A stretch of 35,522 nucleotides of DNA from Wuchereria bancrofti (lineage: Eukaryota > Nematoda > Chromadorea > Rhabditida > Onchocercidae). Shown piece after piece: positions 21,118-32,510 of this stretch. The stretch spans positions 6,375 to 41,896 of the forward strand of contig SSBO01000023.1 in NCBI GenBank assembly GCA_005281725.1, written 5' to 3'. Made by a program: the position numbers and the translations under genes. The notes beneath the pieces were generated by a model, which saw nothing but the letters and a program-made list of their open reading frames with translations, ran no database searches and had not been told where the DNA came from. The first letter of the stretch is position 1; each line of letters begins with the position of its first letter.

Positions 21118-22739
21118 GTAATTACATGATGCAAAAATATGAAAAACTGGTTATTTCCGATTTGACCGTTGTATTTCAGATAAATAGTGTTATACTTTTA
21201 TATGTTGCAAATGTCTATTTAATTCTTTAATAAATGGTAGACATATTTTTGCTGCAAATCTGATGAAAAAGTGATCTATAAACATTCAATTTTATTATTA
21301 TTGAAATGATTTGATTAGATATGATAATTGATTAGATGTTTGTTATCTTTGGTTTATTACATGCTTTTTAATCTATTAACAATTATCTTACCTCTCATAT
21401 TTTGTTGCTTTAGTTCAATATTTCAAATTGTTATGAAAATAATGTTTGGGGAAATTTATTCAAATATCATTTTTGATAAATGAACAAAAAAAATTTTTTT
21501 TCTGATATTAACTTGATATTATAAATGAAATTAACGGAATAAATGATTGTTTTGCTTATCTTACCAGAAAAGCATTCACTTCTTTTCAGACTGTAGCAAA
21601 AATCCATCAAAATGATTGTTTACAACATATTAGCATATGGATTAATTGCAAATGTCATAGGAGGTTAGTGTTTTTTTTTTTGAATATTATCAATTTATGA
21701 ATTTTGAATACTATCAAATTATGTGACATTAACTGCTAGTAACTCTGCTTCTGCCTTTTCCGTGTTCCATTCAAACTTTTTCAATATTTCACTTAAAATT
21801 TTGCTTGTTATCTAATTTTATTTCTCATTTTCTTTGTCACATGAAGTGAAATAACTATTAATCATTCCTTCGGCATTGAAATAGTGAAATGATAAAGTTA
21901 TTTTCCAAAATTTTGACACATTGTCTCATGTCTTATCGTTATGTTATTGTTAAATGCAGGATTTAATTTGAGAGGGTTTCTCGAGAATTTAAAAAACTAC
22001 CTAAGTTCAGTAATTTTATCTTCATTTTAAGCTAATGATATAAATATTACGATTATAGCAACGTATAATTGTCGCGGAACTCGAAATAATCTCGCCAACC
22101 TCCAAATAACTTACAAAATATATCAAATAAAATTGTATTAATTCATAGTACTAAAATTCGTTTTAATTAAACATTAGAAAAAAAAACATTGGAAATTATA
22201 CATCATGTAAGCAATCATTATTCCAACACTCATCTTCCCATTGTAGTTGAGCTTATCTGCTTGTCTAGACATTTTCATCTGATAACAAAGGATTTTATGT
22301 TGGATAAAGGGTATGTATGTGCATTGTTTAATGTTTTTTTTTTACTCGACTAAAGCAATATTTGTCTCTTTTAATTTTAATATAATATTATTTTCACCGA
22401 TTTTTCTTTTTGATGTTATGAAACAATGAAACAGATGTTCAATAACTTTCGGATTGACTTTCTTTAGAGAATTATTAGATTAAGCAATCTTACTAGATGT
22501 TGTGAAAGTTGGGATTCAGTCTGAATATAATTTTCGTATGCTCAAAGTCCTTCTTTGTTTGTTATTGTAGTTGGTGTAGATGAATGCGTTGAATGATAGG
22601 TCTGTTGTAACGATTTTATTTGGCTAACACCCACAATATATAGATATTAATCTATATCAACAATACTGATAATTTCGCAGAATATCTACGAATGAGATGA
22701 AGAAAATGGATGAACGAATATATTGATGGTGAAATGAAT
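21118..22739 (+). repeat. Overlap unit, third copy
   Basis: Repeats 19495-21116 after the N at 21117, then continues without break into the rest of the foldback element and Sushi gene 2. This piece (21118-25108) is the only one of the set that carries the whole Sushi gene 2. Confidence 0.85.
21583..21589 (+). promoter_or_regulatory. Probable SL trans-splice acceptor of Sushi gene 2
   Basis: CTTTTCAG ends at 21589, 22 bases before the ATG at 21612. The same site occurs in the copies at 18321-18327 and 19960-19966. Confidence 0.5.
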
Positions 22740-23953
22740 GGAATTGTGGGAGAGAGAGCAGCTGAATCGTAGCTTACTGGGTAAGCAAAAAACTGTTAGA
22801 ACTGATTGAGACAAAGGATTTAAATCCTTATATAGTGGGCATTGACTTGCAACAAGAGCATGATTATTAAGTAAGGAACTATCAAATGATCTTTGCTCTT
22901 TATATAGTAAGAGATGGGTTTTAATATTGTAGCTTGCCAAAGGATGACTATCAGCTTAAAAGACCTTACAATATTTCGACATTACAAGCGAATTTGATTT
23001 GGAACAAAGGAGTAATTTTTAACATATTAAACAATGTACATACCCTTTGTTAACAGATAAAAATGTCGGGACAAGCAGATAAGCTCAAGTATAATGGGAA
23101 GATGAGTGATGAAATAATGATTGCTTACATGATGTATAATTTGAAACAGTTTTACATTTCTAATGTTCAATTAAAACGAAATTTAGTATTATGGATTAAT
23201 GTTTTATTGATATATTTGGTGAGGTTCGCGAGATTATTTCGAGTTTCGCGACATTAGATTGTAAATTTTTAATGTCATTTCTACCAAACATTTTAGAGGG
23301 ATGTAATTTTTTCCGTTACAAAATTGCGCCATGTTCGCCACCAAAATTATCAATTCCATACATTGCTTATAATCCGGTAATTAACTTATTATTTATTAAT
23401 TTGAATTTTTAGTTCCTATCAATAAACAATCAAAGATCATATTTTGAAGTCTTTTTTCTTTCATTTATCCCAAATGAAATTTAAATTTTATTATTTGTTT
23501 ATTATTTGTTTGCTAAAAATAGCAATTCATCACAGAAAAAATTTAGATCTTTTAAATTGTAAAAAAAATTTTTTTCATTCATTTGTTACATACAAAATAT
23601 ATTTGTGTTGCATTATGTTAAGATTAAGATAGGACAGTTATGGAATAGTTCCAAGATAAATGGAAGAACAAAAAATGATTTAAAATCTTGAAATGAAAAT
23701 TAAGGCAAAAAATTCAAATATCATTTAAAGGATGTTGATTAATTAATAAAAATAATGATCAAATAATAAAAATTACAATTTATTATCACAGGAATTGATC
23801 AATTTGAATGCGTTGAAATACCCACATGGAACAATTGCAATGCTTATATGTCCATCTGACCATTACTTAGAAGTGGAAGGTAGTCGTTGGCGAGTTTGTA
23901 TGAATGGAACTTGGAGTGGGTCAGTTGGACAATGCAAACAATTAGGAACTTAA
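21612..23953 (+). CDS. Sushi gene 2: secreted single-Sushi/CCP protein, 97 aa
   Basis: Exons 21612-21663, 23297-23376 and 23792-23953 join with matching phases (1, 0) to a clean 97-codon frame ending in TAA. Residues 1-17 (MIVYNILAYGLIANVIG) are a signal peptide. Exon 2 gives GCNFFRYKIAPCSPPKLSIP; exon 3 gives HGTIAMLICPSDHYLEVEG, WRVCMNGTWSGSVGQCK. The Cys-Cys-Cys-Trp-Cys order is that of a Sushi/CCP domain. There is a fifth Cys before the domain, and the usual Pro before the last Cys is absent. Intron 1 is 1.6 kb and carries the foldback element. The intron inside the domain falls about 7 residues earlier than in Sushi gene 1. Sushi modules mediate extracellular protein binding, and in C. 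elegans LEV-9 is a Sushi protein acting in receptor clustering; no specific partner can be inferred here. AATAAA lies at 24108-24113. Confidence 0.85.
22068..23254. mobile_element. Foldback / MITE-like element with long inverted arms, in Sushi gene 2 intron 1
   Basis: The left arm (22068 to about 22333) begins ATTGTCGCGGAACTCG. The right arm (about 23025-23254) is its inverted, diverged copy, ending CGAGTTTCGCGACAT. Arms are about 230-265 bp and share long blocks such as TCGAAATAATCTCG and ATTATACATCATGTAAGCAA. TA lies just outside both ends (22066-22067 and 23255-23256), as expected for a Tc1/mariner-type target duplication. The interior of about 690 bp has no transposase-like frame, so the element is non-autonomous. 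A perfect 16-bp palindrome (AAGGATTTAAATCCTT) is at 22814-22829. Other copies: partial left parts at 18806-19141 and 20445-21116, and the allelic copy at 30134-31318. Confidence 0.7.
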
Positions 23954-24107
23954 ATGAAGTCTGTCTAATCTGTTTGCGACAAATTCAAAATTAATCATTT
24001 CACTTATTAATTTGCACTTTTTTTTGGTTATATTTTTATATCTTTTTTTGATTATGCATTTTTTGTTGTATTTTTTTATATTTTTTGATTATACTTTTTT
24101 TGATTGT

Positions 24108-24113
24108 AATAAA
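24108..24113 (+). terminator. Candidate polyadenylation signal of Sushi gene 2
   Basis: AATAAA 155 bases after the TAA, in T-rich DNA. Equivalent sites are at 25750-25755 and 32172-32177. Several other AATAAA strings nearby make the choice uncertain. Confidence 0.35.
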
Positions 24114-24446
24114 ATGATCATTTGTAAATAAATCGATTAAATTATAAATTCTATATTGTATTATATAAAAAAAATTAGAATAGATCAATTTTCGATTGAG
24201 ATGATAATTTAATTAGATCAAAAGATTGCTTATCTAACATTAAATATTGTGCAAAAAAGATAGCAAGATGTTCCCTCATTTTAAGTTATTTTATTAAATT
24301 CACTTTTTCTTGCTTTGTTTATCAAAAATAGCTAAACAACTCTTTTTTTATAGGCTTGAATTTAGTTTCTACTTGAAAATTTGCAAAAAATAAATAAGTA
24401 AATGATGAAGTGAAGGTGAAAAATTTTTTAAACAAAAATATTTAAT

Positions 24447-25077
24447 TCATTTACATCGCAATCTTTGTTGCATTATTATTATTTGCATAAACTTATGAAT
24501 ACTCTGGAAATAAATCTGCCCCTTTAATGATGCGTAATCTATCCATACAGACATATCTCTGTACAATGCACTTGGAAAAAATTTTTAAAATATTTAACAC
24601 TTAAATTTCTGCATAAAAACAGAATTAATAGTGGGAAAAATGATTAAAGTGCGAATAAATGTGATATTGCAATCATAACCATATATCATATATTATTATC
24701 ATTATTAATTATTATCTTTATTATTATTAATCATTATTAGCATTATTATTAGTTATTGTCATCGCTATTATCCTTATTATAATTAATTATTAATCAATAT
24801 TAGTATTATTATTAAATACTATTATCATTATTAATTATTAGTATTATTATTTATTGTCAAGTGAATGTGATTAATATGAATAATAAACACATTAATATGA
24901 ATAATGTCAAGTGAATGACTAATTTATTAGAATAGATAATGAGTGATTTTAAACAATTTTATTCATTTCCTTCTTTATCATCGAAATGATAAGAGTGGCA
25001 AATTAACGGATATTGGTTGCAGAGGAATTCAAATGCTTTCAACGCTGCATTTCTGTTGCTGTGAGATGGCATTTGTG
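24447..25077 (-). other. Redundant partial copy of the minus-strand secreted-protein gene
   Basis: Carries exon 3 (24570-24447) and exon 2 (25077-25008), identical to those at 26212-26089 and 26719-26650. The contig ends at 25108 before exon 1. Confidence 0.7.
24690..24856. repeat. Degenerate (ATT)n low-complexity tract
   Basis: ATTATT, ATTAATTATT and related units over about 165 bases. Copies in the redundant pieces are at 26332-26498, 27718-27884 and 32754-32920. It lies within the second intron of the minus-strand secreted-protein gene. No length difference between copies was seen. Confidence 0.75.
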
Positions 25078-25109
25078 CTGATGGAATAATCCTTTAGGTG
25101 TAGGCAGAN

Positions 25110-26750
25110 TCCCAAATGAAATTTAAATTTTATTATTTGTTTATTATTTGTTTGCTAAAAATAGCAATTCATCACAGAAAAAATTTAGATCTTTTAAATT
25201 GTAAAAAAAATTTTTTTCATTCATTTGTTACATACAAAATATATTTGTGTTGCATTATGTTAAGATTAAGATAGGACAGTTATGGAATAGTTCCAAGATA
25301 AATGGAAGAACAAAAAATGATTTAAAATCTTGAAATGAAAATTAAGGCAAAAAATTCAAATATCATTTAAAGGATGTTGATTAATTAATAAAAATAATGA
25401 TCAAATAATAAAAATTACAATTTATTATCACAGGAATTGATCAATTTGAATGCGTTGAAATACCCACATGGAACAATTGCAATGCTTATATGTCCATCTG
25501 ACCATTACTTAGAAGTGGAAGGTAGTCGTTGGCGAGTTTGTATGAATGGAACTTGGAGTGGGTCAGTTGGACAATGCAAACAATTAGGAACTTAAATGAA
25601 GTCTGTCTAATCTGTTTGCGACAAATTCAAAATTAATCATTTCACTTATTAATTTGCACTTTTTTTTGGTTATATTTTTATATCTTTTTTTGATTATGCA
25701 TTTTTTGTTGTATTTTTTTATATTTTTTGATTATACTTTTTTTGATTGTAATAAAATGATCATTTGTAAATAAATCGATTAAATTATAAATTCTATATTG
25801 TATTATATAAAAAAAATTAGAATAGATCAATTTTCGATTGAGATGATAATTTAATTAGATCAAAAGATTGCTTATCTAACATTAAATATTGTGCAAAAAA
25901 GATAGCAAGATGTTCCCTCATTTTAAGTTATTTTATTAAATTCACTTTTTCTTGCTTTGTTTATCAAAAATAGCTAAACAACTCTTTTTTTATAGGCTTG
26001 AATTTAGTTTCTACTTGAAAATTTGCAAAAAATAAATAAGTAAATGATGAAGTGAAGGTGAAAAATTTTTTAAACAAAAATATTTAATTCATTTACATCG
26101 CAATCTTTGTTGCATTATTATTATTTGCATAAACTTATGAATACTCTGGAAATAAATCTGCCCCTTTAATGATGCGTAATCTATCCATACAGACATATCT
26201 CTGTACAATGCACTTGGAAAAAATTTTTAAAATATTTAACACTTAAATTTCTGCATAAAAACAGAATTAATAGTGGGAAAAATGATTAAAGTGCGAATAA
26301 ATGTGATATTGCAATCATAACCATATATCATATATTATTATCATTATTAATTATTATCTTTATTATTATTAATCATTATTAGCATTATTATTAGTTATTG
26401 TCATCGCTATTATCCTTATTATAATTAATTATTAATCAATATTAGTATTATTATTAAATACTATTATCATTATTAATTATTAGTATTATTATTTATTGTC
26501 AAGTGAATGTGATTAATATGAATAATAAACACATTAATATGAATAATGTCAAGTGAATGACTAATTTATTAGAATAGATAATGAGTGATTTTAAACAATT
26601 TTATTCATTTCCTTCTTTATCATCGAAATGATAAGAGTGGCAAATTAACGGATATTGGTTGCAGAGGAATTCAAATGCTTTCAACGCTGCATTTCTGTTG
26701 CTGTGAGATGGCATTTGTGCTGATGGAATAATCCTTTAGGTGTAGGCAGA
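25110..26750 (+). repeat. Overlap unit, second copy
   Basis: Repeats 23468-25108 after the N at 25109 and then continues to 27545, adding exon 1 of the minus-strand gene. Confidence 0.85.
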
Positions 26751-27063
26751 ACTGAAATTGTAATTAAATTATTGAAAATGATACAAAAATATATTTTATT
26801 CATTTAATTAGGTTTGCAAAATACTTTCAACATACTTGAAAAATTAAAGACATTGCTATAAAATTTAAAAAAGAAGAAAACAGCCTACAAATTACAATAT
26901 TAATGCTATTGATTAAGATTTGTGTTAGCTGATAATTTTAATTGTAATTAAAATTTAAAGTAGTGATTTTATTACCGCCATTATTGATATCCATTCGAAG
27001 TGGTCCACATACATATATCCATGTAATTAATGAAGAAAATAGAATGATATGAAAGAAATGCAT
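26089..27063 (-). CDS. Small secreted protein, three exons, about 93 aa, unrecognised
   Basis: Minus-strand exons 27063-26976, 26719-26650 and 26212-26089 join with phases 1 and 2 into one frame ending in TGA. Exon 1 gives a signal peptide (MHFFHIILFSSLITWIYVCG) then PLRMDINNG. Exon 2 (acceptor TTCCATCAG) gives QMPSHSNRNAALKAFEFLCN then QY. Exon 3 (acceptor TTCCAAG) gives ALYRDMSVWIDYASLKGQIY, then FQSIHKFMQ and a basic tail. The mature part has only two Cys and no family I recognise; a neuropeptide-type precursor is possible, but no clear dibasic or amidation sites are seen. A stronger acceptor (ATTTCAG, exon from 26751) would instead give a short frame stopping after ATEMQR. The gene converges on Sushi gene 2, with stops about 490 bp apart once overlaps are removed. 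Confidence 0.5.
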
Positions 27064-27545
27064 AATTTTTTAGCTTAGCGTGGTGAATAAAGCAATAAAA
27101 TAAACTAAAGAATAGTATAAATAATGAACAGAATAAAAAATAATGCAAAAAATTAAAAATTATATAATACTAAATTAATAAAATTTATGCTTTACTTAAC
27201 TTTTGTCATCTTTTTTTATGCTTAATTTATGCTTAATTATTAAAGTTTTTTAATTGTAAAAACAATTTCTGTTATTCAATGTATGCAATAAAATAATTAT
27301 GTAGAAGTCAGTAATAGTAATTTTAATTTAAAAGATATGAGAGCAAAGAAAATATTTGAGAAAAAATAAATTAAACAAAAAAAATTTTTTTTTTCATTTT
27401 TCAAATGCCAAAAAGATGAGAAAAAGTTGAAAAACATTTTCTATATATGTTATCTTTAATTTTTTCACCATCATTATTACACCTATATATATTACAATCT
27501 TTCACTCTCCCTTTATTTGTACGAAAGCCATAAAATTTATGAATA
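27064..27545. other. AT-rich flank upstream of the minus-strand secreted-protein gene
   Basis: No exon seen. The probable promoter side of the minus-strand gene. Repeated at 28450-28931. Confidence 0.4.
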
Positions 27546-27546
27546 N

Positions 27547-28931
27547 CCCCTTTAATGATGCGTAATCTATCCATACAGACATATCTCTGTACAATGCACT
27601 TGGAAAAAATTTTTAAAATATTTAACACTTAAATTTCTGCATAAAAACAGAATTAATAGTGGGAAAAATGATTAAAGTGCGAATAAATGTGATATTGCAA
27701 TCATAACCATATATCATATATTATTATCATTATTAATTATTATCTTTATTATTATTAATCATTATTAGCATTATTATTAGTTATTGTCATCGCTATTATC
27801 CTTATTATAATTAATTATTAATCAATATTAGTATTATTATTAAATACTATTATCATTATTAATTATTAGTATTATTATTTATTGTCAAGTGAATGTGATT
27901 AATATGAATAATAAACACATTAATATGAATAATGTCAAGTGAATGACTAATTTATTAGAATAGATAATGAGTGATTTTAAACAATTTTATTCATTTCCTT
28001 CTTTATCATCGAAATGATAAGAGTGGCAAATTAACGGATATTGGTTGCAGAGGAATTCAAATGCTTTCAACGCTGCATTTCTGTTGCTGTGAGATGGCAT
28101 TTGTGCTGATGGAATAATCCTTTAGGTGTAGGCAGAACTGAAATTGTAATTAAATTATTGAAAATGATACAAAAATATATTTTATTCATTTAATTAGGTT
28201 TGCAAAATACTTTCAACATACTTGAAAAATTAAAGACATTGCTATAAAATTTAAAAAAGAAGAAAACAGCCTACAAATTACAATATTAATGCTATTGATT
28301 AAGATTTGTGTTAGCTGATAATTTTAATTGTAATTAAAATTTAAAGTAGTGATTTTATTACCGCCATTATTGATATCCATTCGAAGTGGTCCACATACAT
28401 ATATCCATGTAATTAATGAAGAAAATAGAATGATATGAAAGAAATGCATAATTTTTTAGCTTAGCGTGGTGAATAAAGCAATAAAATAAACTAAAGAATA
28501 GTATAAATAATGAACAGAATAAAAAATAATGCAAAAAATTAAAAATTATATAATACTAAATTAATAAAATTTATGCTTTACTTAACTTTTGTCATCTTTT
28601 TTTATGCTTAATTTATGCTTAATTATTAAAGTTTTTTAATTGTAAAAACAATTTCTGTTATTCAATGTATGCAATAAAATAATTATGTAGAAGTCAGTAA
28701 TAGTAATTTTAATTTAAAAGATATGAGAGCAAAGAAAATATTTGAGAAAAAATAAATTAAACAAAAAAAATTTTTTTTTTCATTTTTCAAATGCCAAAAA
28801 GATGAGAAAAAGTTGAAAAACATTTTCTATATATGTTATCTTTAATTTTTTCACCATCATTATTACACCTATATATATTACAATCTTTCACTCTCCCTTT
28901 ATTTGTACGAAAGCCATAAAATTTATGAATA
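27547..28931 (-). repeat. Overlap unit, 1,385 bp, with redundant exons of the minus-strand gene
   Basis: Repeats 26161-27545 directly after the N at 27546. It carries the truncated exon 3 (27598-27547), exon 2 (28105-28036) and exon 1 (28449-28362), all identical to the main copy. Confidence 0.85.
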
Positions 28932-29401
28932 CAAAAAAAAAAAGAAAAAGTTGCTTAAATAAATAAAAAATTTTCTGCAACGATTTGAATAATAAAAGAC
29001 AAGAAAATATTTTAAATATTTTTGAATTGAATCAAATACTTAAACTAATTTCAACTTTTTTTTCTTTTGGATTACTAATAAACTTTTAAAAAGTAATTTT
29101 CATATCTTAGAACAAATCAAAAGCATTAAATATTGTTACAGCAAATTCTAATTTAAAAAATTTAATTTTTAACTGATATGCAATTTTTGTAATTCAATCA
29201 CACATATGTTTAAAAAAAACAGATTTCTAGTAAATTTCACTGAATTTAAATTTACTCTTTAAATTATCGGAAGAGAAAATCTTTTTAAAAATTTAAAGTT
29301 TTTGAAAAATAAAAAAAATAGAGAAAAAACTCAATGGAATGACATGTAAACTATTTTCCCTTGAATTAATGAAGTTATAATATTCATAAATATATTTAGC
29401 T
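28932..29401. other. AT-rich stretch, single-copy within this haplotype
   Basis: No gene seen. Compared with the same place in the last piece (from 33975) it carries a cluster of small changes, for example AAAAGACAAG versus AAAATTCATGACAAG. Confidence 0.45.
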
Positions 29402-29469
29402 TTAGTCTGGAAGATTAGAACCTTCAATTTCGTTAAATGCTGTTTTCCTTGTTTTGTACTTCGACCATG
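29402..29469 (-). other. Possible 3' exon of an unknown minus-strand gene
   Basis: After an AAAAG acceptor on the minus strand a phase-1 frame reads WSKYKTRKTAFNEIEGSNLP and D then TAA. The residues are less AT-biased than the flanks. The acceptor is poor and no upstream exon was found. The allelic copy is at 34448-34515. Confidence 0.2.
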
Positions 29470-29692
29470 CTTTTAATATTTTTTTCTTTCAAAATTTTCA
29501 CCTAATTTCTCTAATTAATTTCAAGTTCATTTATTTACTATTTAGTGTTCATTTATTTAGTCTTTCTTATCTATAAATTTAATTAAAGTAAACTAGCTGT
29601 CATTGTGGAATAATTATGATTGTTAATTTCAGGTTATTTCAAATATTTTCTTTTATCAAATAATAAGCATTATTCCATTTTTATCCTTTGCN

Positions 29693-32017
29693 ATATTAGC
29701 ATATGGATTAATTGCAAATGTCATAGGAGGTTAGTGTTTTTTTTTTTGAATATTATCAATTTATGAATTTTGAATACTATCAAATTATGTGACATTAACT
29801 GCTAGTAACTCTGCTTCTGCCTTTTCCGTGTTCCATTCAAACTTTTTCAATATTTCACTTAAAATTTTGCTTGTTATCTAATTTTATTTCTCATTTTCTT
29901 TGTCACATGAAGTGAAATAACTATTAATCATTCCTTCGGCATTGAAATAGTGAAATGATAAAGTTATTTTCCAAAATTTTGACACATTGTCTCATGTCTT
30001 ATCGTTATGTTATTGTTAAATGCAGGATTTAATTTGAGAGGGTTTCTCGAGAATTTAAAAAACTACCTAAGTTCAGTAATTTTATCTTCATTTTAAGCTA
30101 ATGATATAAATATTACGATTATAGCAACGTATAATTGTCGCGGAACTCGAAATAATCTCGCCAACCTCCAAATAACTTACAAAATATATCAAATAAAATT
30201 GTATTAATTCATAGTACTAAAATTCGTTTTAATTAAACATTAGAAAAAAAAACATTGGAAATTATACATCATGTAAGCAATCATTATTCCAACACTCATC
30301 TTCCCATTGTAGTTGAGCTTATCTGCTTGTCTAGACATTTTCATCTGATAACAAAGGATTTTATGTTGGATAAAGGGTATGTATGTGCATTGTTTAATGT
30401 TTTTTTTTTACTCGACTAAAGCAATATTTGTCTCTTTTAATTTTAATATAATATTATTTTCACCGATTTTTCTTTTTGATGTTATGAAACAATGAAACAG
30501 ATGTTCAATAACTTTCGGATTGACTTTCTTTAGAGAATTATTAGATTAAGCAATCTTACTAGATGTTGTGAAAGTTGGGATTCAGTCTGAATATAATTTT
30601 CGTATGCTCAAAGTCCTTCTTTGTTTGTTATTGTAGTTGGTGTAGATGAATGCGTTGAATGATAGGTCTGTTGTAACGATTTTATTTGGCTAACACCCAC
30701 AATATATAGATATTAATCTATATCAACAATACTGATAATTTCGCAGAATATCTACGAATGAGATGAAGAAAATGGATGAACGAATATATTGATGGTGAAA
30801 TGAATGGAATTGTGGGAGAGAGAGCAGCTGAATCGTAGCTTACTGGGTAAGCAAAAAACTGTTAGAACTGATTGAGACAAAGGATTTAAATCCTTATATA
30901 GTGGGCATTGACTTGCAACAAGAGCATGATTATTAAGTAAGGACTATCAAATGATCTTTGCTCTTTATATAGTAAGAGATGGGTTTTAATATTGTAGCTT
31001 GCCAAAGGATGACTATCAGCTTAAAAGACCTTACAATATTTCGACATTGCAAGCAAATTTGATTTGGAACAAAGGAGTAATTTTTAACATATTAAACAAT
31101 GTACATACCCTTTGTTAACAGATAAAATGTCGGGACAAGCAGATAAGCTCAAGTACAATGGGAAGATGAGTGATGAAATAATGATTGCTTACATGATGTA
31201 TAATTTGAAACAGTTTTACATTTCTAATGTTCAATTAAAACGAAATTTAGTATTATGGATTAATGTTTTATTGATATATTTGGTGAGGTTCGCGAGATTA
31301 TTTCGAGTTTCGCGACATTAGATTGTAAATTTTTAATGTCATTTCTACCAAACATTTTAGAGGGATGTAATTTTTTCCGTTACAAAATTGCGCCATGTTC
31401 GCCACCAAAATTATCAATTCCATACATTGCTTATAATCCGGTAATTAACTTATTATTTATTAATTTGAATTTTTAGTTCCTATCAATAAACAATCAAAGA
31501 TCATATTTTGAAGTCTTTTTTCTTTCATTTATCCCAAATGAAATTTAAATTTTATTATTTGTTTATTATTTGTTTGCTAAAAATAGCAATTCATCACAGA
31601 AAAAATTTAGATCTTTTAAATTGTAAAAAAAATTTTTTTCATTCATTTGTTACATACAAAATATATTTGTGTTGCATTATGTTAAGATTAAGATAGGACA
31701 GTTATGGAATAGTTCCAAGATAAATGGAAGAACAAAAAATGATTTAAAATCTTGAAATGAAAATTAAGGCAAAAAATTCAAATATCATTTAAAGGATGTT
31801 GATTAATTAATAAAAATAATGATCAAATAATAAAAATTACAATTTATTATCACAGGAATTGATCAATTTGAATGCGTTGAAATACCCACATGGAACAATT
31901 GCAATGCTTATATGTCCATCTGACCATTACTTAGAAGTGGAAGGTAGTCGTTGGCGAGTTTGTATGAATGGAACTTGGAGTGGGTCAGTTGGACAATGCA
32001 AACAATTAGGAACTTAA
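29693..32017 (+). CDS. Sushi gene 2, other allele, first codons cut by contig end
   Basis: Exon 1 remnant 29693-29729 (missing the first 15 bases), exon 2 31361-31440 and exon 3 31856-32017, with the same splice sites as 21612-23953. The peptide is identical over the part present. The start codon is absent only because the contig begins inside exon 1. Confidence 0.75.
30134..31318. mobile_element. Foldback element, other allele
   Basis: Same position in Sushi intron 1, same ends (ATTGTCGCGG...CGCGACAT) and same TA flanks as 22068-23254. It is two bases shorter, with at least three substitutions, in or near the right arm. Confidence 0.7.
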
Positions 32018-32510
32018 ATGAAGTCTGTCTAATCTGTTTGCGACAAATTCAAAATTAATCATTTCACTTATTAATTTGCACTTTTTTTTGGTTATATTTT
32101 TATATCTTTTTTTGATTATGCATTTTTTGTTGTATTTTTTTATATTTTTTGATTATACTTTTTTTGATTGTAATAAAATGATCATTTGTAAATAAATCGA
32201 TTAAATTATAAATTCTATATTGTATTATATAAAAAAAATTAGAATAGATCAATTTTCGATTGAGATGATAATTTAATTAGATCAAAAGATTGCTTATCTA
32301 ACATTAAATATTGTGCAAAAAAGATAGCAAGATGTTCCCTCATTTTAAGTTATTTTATTAAATTCACTTTTTCTTGCTTTGTTTATCAAAAATAGCTAAA
32401 CAACTCTTTTTTTATAGGCTTGAATTTAGTTTCTACTTGAAAATTTGCAAAAAATAAATAAGTAAATGATGAAGTGAAGGTGAAAAATTTTTTAAACAAA
32501 AATATTTAAT

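Larger units (their letters stand above)
23468..25108 (+). repeat. Overlap unit, 1,641 bp, first copy
   Basis: Recurs at 25110-26750 after the N at 25109. It holds Sushi gene 2 exon 3 and exons 3 and 2 of the minus-strand secreted-protein gene. The redundant Sushi exon 3 copy is at 25434-25595. Confidence 0.85.

Noticed and set aside
17504..22739. A real triple tandem duplication of the Sushi gene start
   Set aside because: All copy borders coincide with single Ns and the continuous piece from 29693 shows the rest of the locus only once, so assembly overlap is the simpler reading.
22686..22940. 84-codon minus-strand frame inside the foldback element
   Set aside because: No splice sites, start context or recognisable motif, and nothing transposase-like. 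The interior differs between alleles by an indel in this frame.
23063..23257. 64-codon plus-strand frame beginning MSGQADKLKYNGKMS (also at 31112)
   Set aside because: It lies entirely within the right inverted arm of the foldback element. The left arm has the matching inverted sequence, so the frame is a by-product of the repeat.
23444..23632. 62-codon hydrophobic frame, repeated at 31508
   Set aside because: It falls inside the intron between Sushi exons 2 and 3, and its codons are driven by AT bias.
24690..24856. Possible CRISPR-like or satellite array
   Set aside because: It is only a degenerate ATT tract without regular units or spacers.
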